A DNA stretch of 36,409 nt from Geothermobacter hydrogeniphilus (GTDB taxonomy: Bacteria; Desulfobacterota; Desulfuromonadia; Desulfuromonadales; Geothermobacteraceae), in contig NZ_PPFX01000044.1 of assembly GCF_002898515.1 (NCBI RefSeq), positions 1 to 36,409 of the forward strand. Direction: 5' to 3'. The notes under the pieces are model-generated. The model was not told the DNA's origin, did no database searches, and worked only from the letters and a program-made list of their open reading frames with translations. Shown here one piece after another: positions 1-7,416 of this stretch; within the stretch, counting starts at the first letter, position 1; each line of letters starts with the position of its first letter. A program made the position numbers and the translations under genes.

Positions 1-2
1 GA

Positions 3-101
3 AAAGCCTACGGGTTTCGAACCCTCAAATGCCTGCAAATCGCCCTATATCACGAACTTGGCAAGTTGCCGGAACCTGATTATCTCCACAGATTCTGCTG
101 A
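3..101 (+). CDS. C-terminal end of an ISL3-type transposase (5' end outside window)
   Basis: Frame 3 is open from the first bases to a TGA at 99-101 and gives a 32-residue tail that starts KAYGFRTLKCLQIALYHELG and ends with PEPDYLHRFC. From memory, ISL3/IS204-like transposases finish with a YGFR.. segment followed by a LGKLPEP..H.F block, and this fits. The other two forward frames give nothing familiar. The gene starts left of the window, so completeness and the IS ends cannot be judged. The following ~120 bases are AT-rich and contain two copies of TTATAAGTT (near 113-129), which may belong to the IS end. A short ORF by chance is the alternative. Confidence 0.55.
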   Translation, partial: KAYGFRTLKCLQIALYHELGKLPEPDYLHRFC

Positions 102-221
102 CGAGCCAGATTTATAAGTTTTATAAGTTATGGCCAAAGAAAATAAAGTATCTCAATCCTTCGCCCCTTGCACGGCCTCTGGCAATGGGGCGCAGTCGAG
201 TGCCATGAGGCCGTCCTGAAG

Positions 222-1703
222 TTACTCCTCGCCTAGTTGGACCAGCTGTTTTCGCCCCTGATCGGTCAGTCGATACTTCTGCAACCGGCTGTTCGGTTTT
301 TCCGGGATGGTCATTTCGACCAGGTCGAGGGCCAGCAAGCGCCTGACCTGTTTGTGTAACTCGCCGGAAACTGTTTTGTGACCGAGTTCTCTGGCAAGTT
401 CCGCCTTGCCGGCTGGTTCTTTTTCCAGTAAAAGAACGACTTTTGCCGCTAGCCGTGACTCTAGCCGTGACTCTAGCCGTGACTCTAGCCGTGACTCTAG
501 CCGTGACTGGGGTTCGGTCTGGGTTGCGGTCTGGGTTGCGGTCTGGGAAGAGTCCTGGACCGGAATCGCTTCTGCCAATGGGAAGACGAAACGCACCCGC
601 AGACCCAGTTCCCGGATCACGGGTTCCGGAAAGCCTTGCGCCGCAACCTGGCTGTAGATGCGTGGTACCCCACTGCCCCATTGTTCGATCAGGTTCAGTT
701 CCCGGAACACGCGGGCGATGATCGGGTTGCGGATTTTCGAGACCCCCTGTTTCATGTCTTCAATCGTGATTCCCGGAGGCAGGATGCCCGGGTTCTCGAT
801 CTCAATGCGGTCGTCGAAGAAGGCTACGCGGACAGGGGTGCCGCGCTGGGACCAGTCGGCATGGGCCAGGGCGTTGATCACCGCTTCGCGCAGAGCCTCC
901 AGCGGAATGCTCCAGATGTCCCGTCGCCGGGTACCGGAAAAGTCCGCGCCGCGCATGGCGTGTTTCTTCAGAAACAGCATGATGCTGTCCACGGTCTGGG
1001 GCAGTGGTTCCTCGATCTCGATATGGTCGAAGATCCTTGCTTTGTCTGTGCCGATGAAACGGCCGCACTGGACCCAGCAATCGGGGAAATGAAAGGTTCG
1101 GTTGCGGCCAAAGAGCAACATGCCGCCCCGGGATGGAATGGTTCTTCCCTGGTCCTGAACCAGAATTTTCAGAGTGCGCAGGGTCTGTTCGTTCAACTCG
1201 CAAACCCCGGCAAAGGCGCGACGAGCGGCTTCAAGGTCGAGGTCGTCAATGGTGCTCTCCGGCATGGGCATCTCGTCGAAGGAGATGCCCTCGACAGTGC
1301 GCCGCAGTTCGGCGATCAGTTCCCGGTCCGCCTGGCGGTTGGTGGAGCCGAGCCGCACGTAAACGCCGTTTTCCGCGCCTTCGGCACGGAGATGGTGGGG
1401 ACGGGTGCTGCTCAGAAACACCTCGGCCACCAGCAGGGTTCTTCCCTCCACCGTTACCATCTCGATGTTCGGCACCAGCCGGGGAGCGATGCCGTCGGCG
1501 ATCAGGTTGGCCAGTCGCTCTTCCTCGTCAAGGGGGTTTTCGACGCCGACCACCGACCGATCGTCGGCAATGCCGATCAGCAAACGGCCGCCGGCGGTAT
1601 TGGCAAAGGCCACCAGGGTTTTCAGCAGGTTTTTGGGGGAGGATAGATCCCGCTTGAACTCCAGGGTCTTGCTTTCTTCGCGTTTGAGCAGATCGACGAT
1701 CAT
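222..1703 (-). CDS. AlbA_2 (Schlafen-type) ATP-binding transcriptional regulator-like protein
   Basis: This 493-aa protein opens with an AlbA_2/Schlafen DNA-binding domain (about residues 1-130, with LEFKRDLSSP and NTAGGRLLIGIAD). A middle GHKL/HATPase_c_4 segment follows (about 265-350, with REAVINALAHADW and IEIENPG), then a winged-helix-like C-terminus (about 420-493). The GHKL block resembles the end of proteins often mis-named RecG-like helicases; no helicase motifs are visible. Between the ATPase and the winged helix lies low-complexity sequence of TATQ units and then repeated ESRL units, encoded by a 12-bp DNA repeat. Family members are regulators or stress and defence-associated proteins; the target is unknown. 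The ribosome site before 1703 is weak, and a 30-codon ORF with a strong one overlaps the start, so translation may be coupled. Confidence 0.85.
   Translation of the reverse strand: MIVDLLKREESKTLEFKRDLSSPKNLLKTLVAFANTAGGRLLIGIADDRSVVGVENPLDEEERLANLIADGIAPRLVPNIEMVTVEGRTLLVAEVFLSSTRPHHLRAEGAENGVYVRLGSTNRQADRELIAELRRTVEGISFDEMPMPESTIDDLDLEAARRAFAGVCELNEQTLRTLKILVQDQGRTIPSRGGMLLFGRNRTFHFPDCWVQCGRFIGTDKARIFDHIEIEEPLPQTVDSIMLFLKKHAMRGADFSGTRRRDIWSIPLEALREAVINALAHADWSQRGTPVRVAFFDDRIEIENPGILPPGITIEDMKQGVSKIRNPIIARVFRELNLIEQWGSGVPRIYSQVAAQGFPEPVIRELGLRVRFVFPLAEAIPVQDSSQTATQTATQTEPQSRLESRLESRLESRLESRLAAKVVLLLEKEPAGKAELARELGHKTVSGELHKQVRRLLALDLVEMTIPEKPNSRLQKYRLTDQGRKQLVQLGEE
450..509. repeat. 12-bp in-frame tandem repeat inside the AlbA_2 gene
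   Basis: Five consecutive copies of TAGCCGTGACTC run from 450 to 509, the last differing by one base. On the minus strand they encode repeated ESRL. They are followed at 509-544 by about three copies of a second 12-mer (GGGTTGCGGTCT and a variant) encoding TQTA-like units. Because the unit is 12 bp, a change of copy number alters linker length without a frameshift. Confidence 0.95.
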
Positions 1704-1792
1704 CGTTTTTGTCTCTTGAAGATGGCGTGGATCTTTTGGCGGGAAGCGAAAACCGGCAAAGATGCTGTCAGGTGGTTGTCCGGAATGGTCAT
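1700..1792 (-). CDS. Possible 30-aa leader ORF translationally coupled to the AlbA_2 gene
   Basis: On the minus strand an ATG at 1792 sits just after a strong purine-rich Shine-Dalgarno (GGAGGGGAGG, about 1796-1805). The ORF runs 30 codons (starts MTIPDNHLTA, ends FKRQKR) and stops with a TGA that overlaps the ATG of the downstream gene (ATGA). The downstream gene itself has only a weak ribosome site, so coupling would make sense. The peptide is not recognised. It could equally be a mis-sited start for a longer product, though no open in-frame extension with homology was seen. Confidence 0.3.
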   Translation of the reverse strand: MTIPDNHLTASLPVFASRQKIHAIFKRQKR

Positions 1793-2165
1793 GATCCTCC
1801 CCTCCAAGATCACAAAAAGACAGGCAAACTCAATGTCGGACAGGGTAGCATTTTTCTTCCGGTTCCCCAAAAGAAAACAGTCTCACGTTCTTGTTGGGGG
1901 AGGCTTCGGTAGCGTGCTTAGAAGGTTTCTGCGGTTGAGAAACCTCCTTGATCGGGGTTACGTATTGTTGGAACGCAATCGGGTGTTGTTGGGGGCCCCA
2001 CTTCAGATCGGTAGGGTCACGATCTCGTCATCGGTCGGGGAGTGGGGGCGGGTCGTTTGCGGTGGGGAAGAGCTGGTCGCGGTTTCAAGCGCCCGGTGAA
2101 GGCGGGTCGGCAGGATGACGGAGGCGTTTCTGCCCCGTCGGAACCTGCCGCCCGCAGGCCTTGTT
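1793..2165. other. Intergenic stretch without a convincing gene
   Basis: Several overlapping ORFs exist on both strands, but none shows a ribosome site plus protein-like composition. A small hairpin is visible near 1920-1950 (AGGTTTCT / AGAAACCT) without a following T-run, and a CCTGC/GCAGG hairpin at about 2146-2160 lies just past the RNase G stop. Nothing else was seen. Confidence 0.5.
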
Positions 2166-3677
2166 TCAGCCGACCAGGATCTCGTATTGTTCGAGATGAA
2201 AATTCGGCCGTGAGTGGATGGCGATCTGTTTCTGGAAGCGTCGTTCGATCTCCTCGATGCCCTCGTGTTCCTCGTCGCTGAGCAGGTCGGCGATGTCGGG
2301 GTGGCACAGCAGGGTGACCCGGTAGCCGGGCAGCTGCCTGATCTCGCGCTGCAGTTCCCGGAAGATTTCATAGGCGGTGGTGATGCGGCTCTTGATGTAG
2401 CCCTTGCCTTCGCAGTAGGGACAGGGTTCGCAGAGGGTGCGGCCGATGCTTTCGCGCACCCGCTTGCGGGTCATCTCGACCAGCCCCAGTTCGGAGATCT
2501 TGAGGATGTTGGTCTTGGCCTTGTCCTGCCTGAGGACCTCTTCGAGGGCGGCATGGACCTTTTCCCGGTGTGCCTCGCGCTCCATGTCGATGAAATCGAT
2601 GATCACCAGGCCGCCGAGATTGCGCAGCCGCAGCTGGAAGGCGATCTCCCGGACCGCTTCGAGGTTGGTCTTGAGGATCGTGTCTTCGAGGTTGTGCTTG
2701 CCGACGAAGCGCCCGGTGTTGACGTCGATGGCGATCAGCGCCTCGGTCTGTTCGATGATGATGTAGCCACCGCTTTTCAACCAGACCTTGCGCCCCAGGG
2801 CGCGGCTGATCTCGACTTCGAGACCGAAGGCGTCGAAAATCGGCTCGTTCCCCTCGTAGAAATCGATGGCGTAGCGCAGGTTGGGCATGAAGGTCGCCAG
2901 GAAACGGACGATCTTGTCATGCTCTTCGCGGTTGTCGACGACGATGCGGTTGACGTCCTCGGTGAGGGTGTCGCGCAGCACCTTGCTGGTCAGATCGAGA
3001 TCGGAATGGATCAGGCAGGGGGCGCCATGATGTTCGCGCCGCTTGTCGATATCCTCCCACAGGCCGACCAGGAATTCCATGTCGGAGCGCAGCTCCTCGC
3101 TGCTCTTGCCCTCGGCGGCGGTGCGGACGATGAAACCGGTGCCGGCGGGACGGATCTCCTCGACCAGGCCGCGCAGCCGGTCCTTTTCCTCCTCGTCCTC
3201 GATCCGCCGCGAGATGCCGATATGGTCGACGGTCGGCATGTAGACCAGGTGGCGGCCGGGCAGGGAGATGTGGGAGGTGATGCGGGCGCCCTTGGTGCCG
3301 ATCGGTTCCTTGGCGACCTGCACCAGCAGCTCCTGCCCTTCCTGCAGCAGGTCCTCGATCGGCGGCAGCGGCGGCTGCTCGTCCTCGTGTCCATCCTCCG
3401 GTTCGGCGTGCTGGCTGCGCCCCTCGACAAACTGTTCCACCGCTTCCATCTCGGCCAGCACATCGGCGACATAGAGAAAGGCGGCCTTTTCCAGGCCGAT
3501 GTCGACAAAGGCCGCCTGCATGCCCGGCAGCACGCGGATCACCTTGCCCTTGTAGATGTTGCCCACGATGCCCCGTTCACGCCGCCGTTCGATGTAGAGT
3601 TCGGCGATGTGGCCGCTTTCCAGCAGTGCCACCCGGGTTTCGTGGGAGGTCATGTTGATGACCAGTTCCTTGGTCAT
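2166..3677 (-). CDS. rng: Ribonuclease G/E family endoribonuclease
   Basis: This is a 503-aa RNase G-type single-strand endoribonuclease acting in rRNA 5' maturation and mRNA decay in the cytoplasm. An S1 domain (about residues 37-130) is interrupted by an acidic insert (about 76-106, EPEDGHEDE). The DNase I-like catalytic region has the metal-binding aspartates D318 (IAIDVNTG) and D361 (IIDFIDM), 43 residues apart as in E. coli RNase E. The zinc-link CPYC motif is at 419-422. The protein stops soon after, without the long RNase E scaffold tail, so rng fits better than rne. A longer reading frame extends upstream, but the start at 3677 is preceded by AGGGAGGA and begins MTKELVINMT as in the family. 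It lies 40 bp behind the radical SAM gene, a frequent pairing. Confidence 0.95.
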   Translation of the reverse strand: MTKELVINMTSHETRVALLESGHIAELYIERRRERGIVGNIYKGKVIRVLPGMQAAFVDIGLEKAAFLYVADVLAEMEAVEQFVEGRSQHAEPEDGHEDEQPPLPPIEDLLQEGQELLVQVAKEPIGTKGARITSHISLPGRHLVYMPTVDHIGISRRIEDEEEKDRLRGLVEEIRPAGTGFIVRTAAEGKSSEELRSDMEFLVGLWEDIDKRREHHGAPCLIHSDLDLTSKVLRDTLTEDVNRIVVDNREEHDKIVRFLATFMPNLRYAIDFYEGNEPIFDAFGLEVEISRALGRKVWLKSGGYIIIEQTEALIAIDVNTGRFVGKHNLEDTILKTNLEAVREIAFQLRLRNLGGLVIIDFIDMEREAHREKVHAALEEVLRQDKAKTNILKISELGLVEMTRKRVRESIGRTLCEPCPYCEGKGYIKSRITTAYEIFRELQREIRQLPGYRVTLLCHPDIADLLSDEEHEGIEEIERRFQKQIAIHSRPNFHLEQYEILVG

Positions 3678-3717
3678 GGTTCCTCCCTGTTCTGATAAAC
3701 GGTATATGTGTGAAAGT

Positions 3718-6234
3718 TCAGTTCGAAAAGCAGTCCAGCCCGTCGCGCATCCGCACCTCGACCTTGCGGATCTCCAGGTCGCGGGCCGCTTCCGGGGGCA
3801 GTCCCAGCAGATGGGCGGCAACCGGTAGCGGGCTGCCCTTGCGCAGGGTGATCCACAGGGTCTGTTCACGCAGGGCGAGTTCAATGACCGGCGGCCGCAG
3901 ATCAACTTCGATGGTGCCGCCTTTTTTCTGCCGCCGGCCGATAACCTCTTCGGCGGCCAGGAAGTCGGCGCAGCGTCCGGCCAGGTCCGCCGGCGCGTCT
4001 GCCGGCAGCTCGACCCGGTAACGACTGCTCTCAATGCTAGCAGATGGACTTGGAGTTTTCCAGGCGACGGCGGCCGCGGCGAGGATTTCGAAGCCGGGCG
4101 GCAGCTGGCGGTTGAGATCGACGATGATCCGTTCGGCCGGCAGCGGCCGGAACAGCTCCAGGTCGATGATTTCCGCGTCGGAACAGAAGCCGGTCGGCAG
4201 GGCGTCGGGCAGGGAGATCTTCGGCGTCGGATGAAAGCCTTCCGAGTAGCGGATCGGCAGTTGCGCGCGCCGCACGGCGCGATGAAAGGCGGTCATGAAC
4301 TCGAGATGACTGACGAACCGCGCGCGGCCCTCCTTGCGCAGTCGCAGGCGGATCTTGAAACGGCCGTCGGCGACCGGGGACGGCGCGGCGGGGAGTCGCG
4401 GCGGGGTCAGCTCATCCCGCTCGCTGAGTCGTACCCGCAGGCTGTCGAAGTCGCACAGGCCGCAGCCGTGGCAGTCGCCGTGGCGGCAGTCGGCGGTGTA
4501 GTCGCCCTGGATGCTGCGGCGGCGTTCGGCAAGAAAGAAGCTTTTCGGGATGCCGCAGTCGATGTGATCCCAGGGGAGAATCTCCTCCTCGTCCCGTTGC
4601 CGCAGGTACCAGTGCGGGTCGATGCCGGTCGCGGCGAAGGCCTGCTGCCAGCGGGAGAAATCGAAATGCTCGCCCCAGCCGTCGAAGCGGCAGCTGGCTT
4701 CGACGGCGGCTTCGAGCAGCCGGCCGAGCCGCCGGTCGCCGCGGGCGAAGACCCCTTCCAGCAGCGACATCCGCGCCTCGTGGTACTTGAGACGCAGCTT
4801 GCGTTTTTTCAGCCCCTCCCGCAGTTGGTTCTGGCGGGCGAGGGTTTCCTCGACGCCGATCTGTGCCTCCCACTGGAAGGGGGTGTGCGGCTTGGGGACG
4901 AAGGTCGAGACCGAGACGTTGGCGTCGGCGCCGCCCTCGGTGCCGCGACCGGTTCGTTTGACCCGCGCCGCCAGTTCGATGATGCCCCGGCGGTCCTCGT
5001 CGGTCTCGGTCGGCAGGCCGATCATGAAGTAGAGCTTGATGACCCGCCAGCCGAGAGCGTAGGCGGCTTCGGTGGCGGCCAGCAGGTCGGCTTCGCTGAT
5101 TCCCTTGTTGATCACTTCGCGCAGCCGCTCGCTGCCGGCCTCCGGGGCCAGGGTGAAGCCGGTCTTGCGGACCTTTTTGATCTCTTCCATCATCTCCGCG
5201 GAGAGGGAGCCGACCCGCAGGCTCGGCAGCGAGATCGCCACCTGGCCGGCTTCGTGGCAGCCCATCAGGCCCTTCAGCAGCGGTTCCAGGCGGGAGTAGT
5301 CACCGGTCGAGAGGGAGAGCAGCGAGACTTCGCTGTAGCCGGAATGCCGCAGCGATTCATCGACGATGTCGGCGATCCGCTGCGGCGACCGTTCGCGCAC
5401 CGGGCGGTAGATGTAGCCGGCCTGGCAGAAGCGGCAGCCGCGGGTGCAGCCGCGCGCCACCTCGACGGCCACCCGGTTGTGAACGGTGTTCATGAAGGGG
5501 ACGATCGGCGCGGTCGGGTAGGGGGCGTTTTCAAGGTCGGTCAGGAACCGGCGCCGTACCCGCTGCGGGGCGCCCGGCGCGGCGGTCAGCGCCGCGATGC
5601 GGCCGTCCTCATGGTAGCTGACCCGGTAGAGGGAGGGGACGTAGACGCCGTCGATGTCGGCCAGCCGCAGCAGCAGCGTCTCCCGGCTCCAGCCTTCGTT
5701 CCGGCCCTGTCGCACCCGTTCGCAGACTTCGACCACCGCCTCTTCGCCGTCGCCGATGACGGCGAAATCGTAAAAGTCGGCCAACGGTTCGGGATTGAAG
5801 GCGCAGGGACCGCCGACCATGATCAGCGGGTGGCTTGCGTCGCGCTGCTCGCGGCGGCGCGGGATGCCGGCCAGATCGAGCATGTTGAGCAGGTTGCTGT
5901 AGCTCAGTTCGTACTGCAGGGTAAAGCCGATCAGGTCGAAATCGCTCAGCGGGCGCTGGCTTTCCAGCGCCCGCAACGGCTCGCCGGCGGCGCGCAGCTC
6001 CGCTTCGAGGTCGGGCCAGGGGGCGTAGACCCTTTCGGCCGCGATCCAGTCGAGATCGTTGAGCAGGCTGTAGAGGATGGCGAAACCGATGTGGCTCATG
6101 CCGATCTCGTAGACATCGGGAAAGGCCAGGGCCAGGCTGATATCGACTGTCCGCGGATCCTTGGGGCGGCTGCCGAGTTCGGCGCCGAGGTAGCGGGAGG
6201 ATTTCTGCACGCGGTTGAGAATTTTATCGTTCAT
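3718..6234 (-). CDS. TIGR03960-type B12-binding radical SAM protein fused to DUF2344
   Basis: The 838-aa protein has an N-terminal cobalamin-binding-like region (about 1-230), then a radical SAM core whose [4Fe-4S] cysteines are C263, C267 and C270 (CTRGCRFCQAGY). A Cys-rich CRHGDCHGCGLCDF patch lies near residue 600, and a C-terminal DUF2344/TIGR03936 domain starts near 635 (RFVSHLEFM, YSEGFHPTPKIS). In many bacteria the two halves are separate adjacent genes; here they are one ORF. The molecular reaction is not established; the constant link with RNase G/E and ribosomal protein genes suggests RNA or ribosome modification, which is inference. The ribosome site before the ATG is weak. It forms a two-gene operon with rng and is divergent from the carbonic anhydrase. 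Confidence 0.92.
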   Translation of the reverse strand: MNDKILNRVQKSSRYLGAELGSRPKDPRTVDISLALAFPDVYEIGMSHIGFAILYSLLNDLDWIAAERVYAPWPDLEAELRAAGEPLRALESQRPLSDFDLIGFTLQYELSYSNLLNMLDLAGIPRRREQRDASHPLIMVGGPCAFNPEPLADFYDFAVIGDGEEAVVEVCERVRQGRNEGWSRETLLLRLADIDGVYVPSLYRVSYHEDGRIAALTAAPGAPQRVRRRFLTDLENAPYPTAPIVPFMNTVHNRVAVEVARGCTRGCRFCQAGYIYRPVRERSPQRIADIVDESLRHSGYSEVSLLSLSTGDYSRLEPLLKGLMGCHEAGQVAISLPSLRVGSLSAEMMEEIKKVRKTGFTLAPEAGSERLREVINKGISEADLLAATEAAYALGWRVIKLYFMIGLPTETDEDRRGIIELAARVKRTGRGTEGGADANVSVSTFVPKPHTPFQWEAQIGVEETLARQNQLREGLKKRKLRLKYHEARMSLLEGVFARGDRRLGRLLEAAVEASCRFDGWGEHFDFSRWQQAFAATGIDPHWYLRQRDEEEILPWDHIDCGIPKSFFLAERRRSIQGDYTADCRHGDCHGCGLCDFDSLRVRLSERDELTPPRLPAAPSPVADGRFKIRLRLRKEGRARFVSHLEFMTAFHRAVRRAQLPIRYSEGFHPTPKISLPDALPTGFCSDAEIIDLELFRPLPAERIIVDLNRQLPPGFEILAAAAVAWKTPSPSASIESSRYRVELPADAPADLAGRCADFLAAEEVIGRRQKKGGTIEVDLRPPVIELALREQTLWITLRKGSPLPVAAHLLGLPPEAARDLEIRKVEVRMRDGLDCFSN

Positions 6235-6425
6235 TTTGGTTTCAGTTCACCGATATGCAACCAGCAATTCATTGTCTTGTGGCGAGTTACTATTCTGAGC
6301 CGTAATCGAAAATAATGCCAGTTATGGGCAAAGCTCGACAAAATAACAGATGATGAGAGTGTTGGCCAGCGGCAAAAAAACGACAGGCTCTGGTTTTCGT
6401 GAAGGCTCTATGTTAATTTCCCGGC
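6235..6425. promoter_or_regulatory. Divergent promoter region between radical SAM and carbonic anhydrase genes
   Basis: The 191-bp gap separates two divergently transcribed genes and must hold both promoters. It is more AT-rich than its surroundings. No strong -35/-10 or -24/-12 pair could be picked with confidence, and no long hairpin was seen. Confidence 0.4.
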
Positions 6426-7064
6426 ATGGAAAAACTCTTCAAGGGAATCATGAAATTCCGTCGGGATGAATTTGTCTCCCATCGCGAACTCTTCTGTACC
6501 CTCGGCCGGGAACAGAACCCCCACACCCTCTTCATCGGCTGTTCCGACTCGCGGGTGGTGCCGAACCTGATCACCCGCACCCGTCCCGGTGAACTGTTCA
6601 TGGTGCGCAACGTGGCCAACATCGTGCCGCCCTACCGTCGGACCGAAGAGTTCGTCGCCACCACCTCGGCGATCGAGTATGCGGTCAAGGTTCTTGAGGT
6701 CGAATCGATCGTCGTCTGCGGGCATTCCAACTGCGGCGGCTGTGCCGCCCTGCACAAGAGCGAGGAGGAACTGGCCGATCTGCCGCATGTCAGAAAATGG
6801 CTGGAAGTCTCCAGGGAGGTTCCCGCCCGGGTGGCACGCCTGGCGGTGGAAAAGACCCCGGCCGAGCGGGAATGGCTGACCGAGCGGGTCAATGTGCTGG
6901 TGCAGATGAAAAACCTGCTGAGCTATCCTTTCATCGCCGAGCGGGTGCGGCAGGGAACACTGGAGATTCTCGGCTGGCACTATATCATCGAAACCGGTGA
7001 AATCTACAATTTCAACGATCAGGTCGGCGTTTTCGAACTGATCGATCAGGCTGAATCCGACTGA
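6426..7064 (+). CDS. Beta-class carbonic anhydrase
   Basis: The 212-aa protein catalyses reversible CO2 hydration to bicarbonate in the cytoplasm. The zinc ligands C39, H100 and C103 and the catalytic dyad D41/R43 (CSDSRV) are visible, as is the HSNCGGC motif. Length and motif spacing are normal for bacterial beta-CAs. No clear Shine-Dalgarno precedes the ATG. The gene stands alone; its stop codon is immediately followed by a palindromic repeat (7065-7213) that separates it from the convergent Aas-like gene. Confidence 0.96.
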   Translation: MEKLFKGIMKFRRDEFVSHRELFCTLGREQNPHTLFIGCSDSRVVPNLITRTRPGELFMVRNVANIVPPYRRTEEFVATTSAIEYAVKVLEVESIVVCGHSNCGGCAALHKSEEELADLPHVRKWLEVSREVPARVARLAVEKTPAEREWLTERVNVLVQMKNLLSYPFIAERVRQGTLEILGWHYIIETGEIYNFNDQVGVFELIDQAESD

Positions 7065-7213
7065 CAGGCTGATGAAAAACGCCCAGCTGCTGCGTTGCCC
7101 TTCCCCCGCGTCAACGACGTACCTTCCGGTACGCCTTGTTCCGCGGGGTTGCGGACGCCTTGCCGCTGGACATTTTTGCTCAGCCTGAGGAGCCTGACTT
7201 TTTCAACACCCTG
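7065..7213. repeat. Interspersed palindromic repeat, family 2, copy 1
   Basis: The stretch starts CAGGCTGATGAAAAACGC and contains a central GACGTACCTTCCGGTACGCC palindromic core and TTTTTGCTCAGCCTG. It ends in the complement of CAGGGTGTTGAAAAAG. The same sequence recurs, interrupted, at 15429-15738. Both copies begin right at gene ends and lie between convergent genes, so they may act as bidirectional 3'-end structures. The long partly palindromic design resembles other dispersed intergenic repeats of this bacterial group. Confidence 0.85.
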
Positions 7214-7233
7214 AGTCTTACGCCGTTGGGGGA

Positions 7234-7416
7234 TCAGCCCGCCGCGGCGGCCTGGGCCAAACGCCGGATGCCGCCCAGGTCGAGTTTTCCGGTGCCGAGC
7301 AGCGGCAGCTCGGTGACCTGGAACCAGGCGTCCCTTCCGGGCCGCCAGAGATTGGGCAGGTCGCTGCCCTCCAGCCGTTCCTGCAGCTCGTCCAGTTCCC
7401 CGGCCTCCCCGGTTAG
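7234..7416 (-). pseudogene. Frameshifted C-terminal 60 codons of the Aas-like protein
   Basis: After the in-frame TAA at 7413-7415 that ends the large upstream ORF, the -1 frame continues without a stop. It gives 60 residues beginning LTGEAGELDE, with PLLGTGKLDLGG near the end, stopping at TGA 7234-7236. ..GTGK.DL is the conserved A10-type motif of AMP-forming ligases, carrying the catalytic lysine that normally closes this protein. So one base is missing around 7413-7418, or this is a rare -1 frameshift; no classic slippery heptamer is seen. Confidence 0.85.

Noticed and set aside
3678-4034. Longer N-terminus for RNase G (frame open to 4034)
   Set aside because: It overlaps the radical SAM gene in another frame, has no family similarity, and the ATG at 3677 has a clear ribosome site and the family start.
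4231-6315. 694-codon plus-strand frame opposite the radical SAM gene
   Set aside because: Antisense shadow of a well recognised gene; no ribosome site and biased composition.
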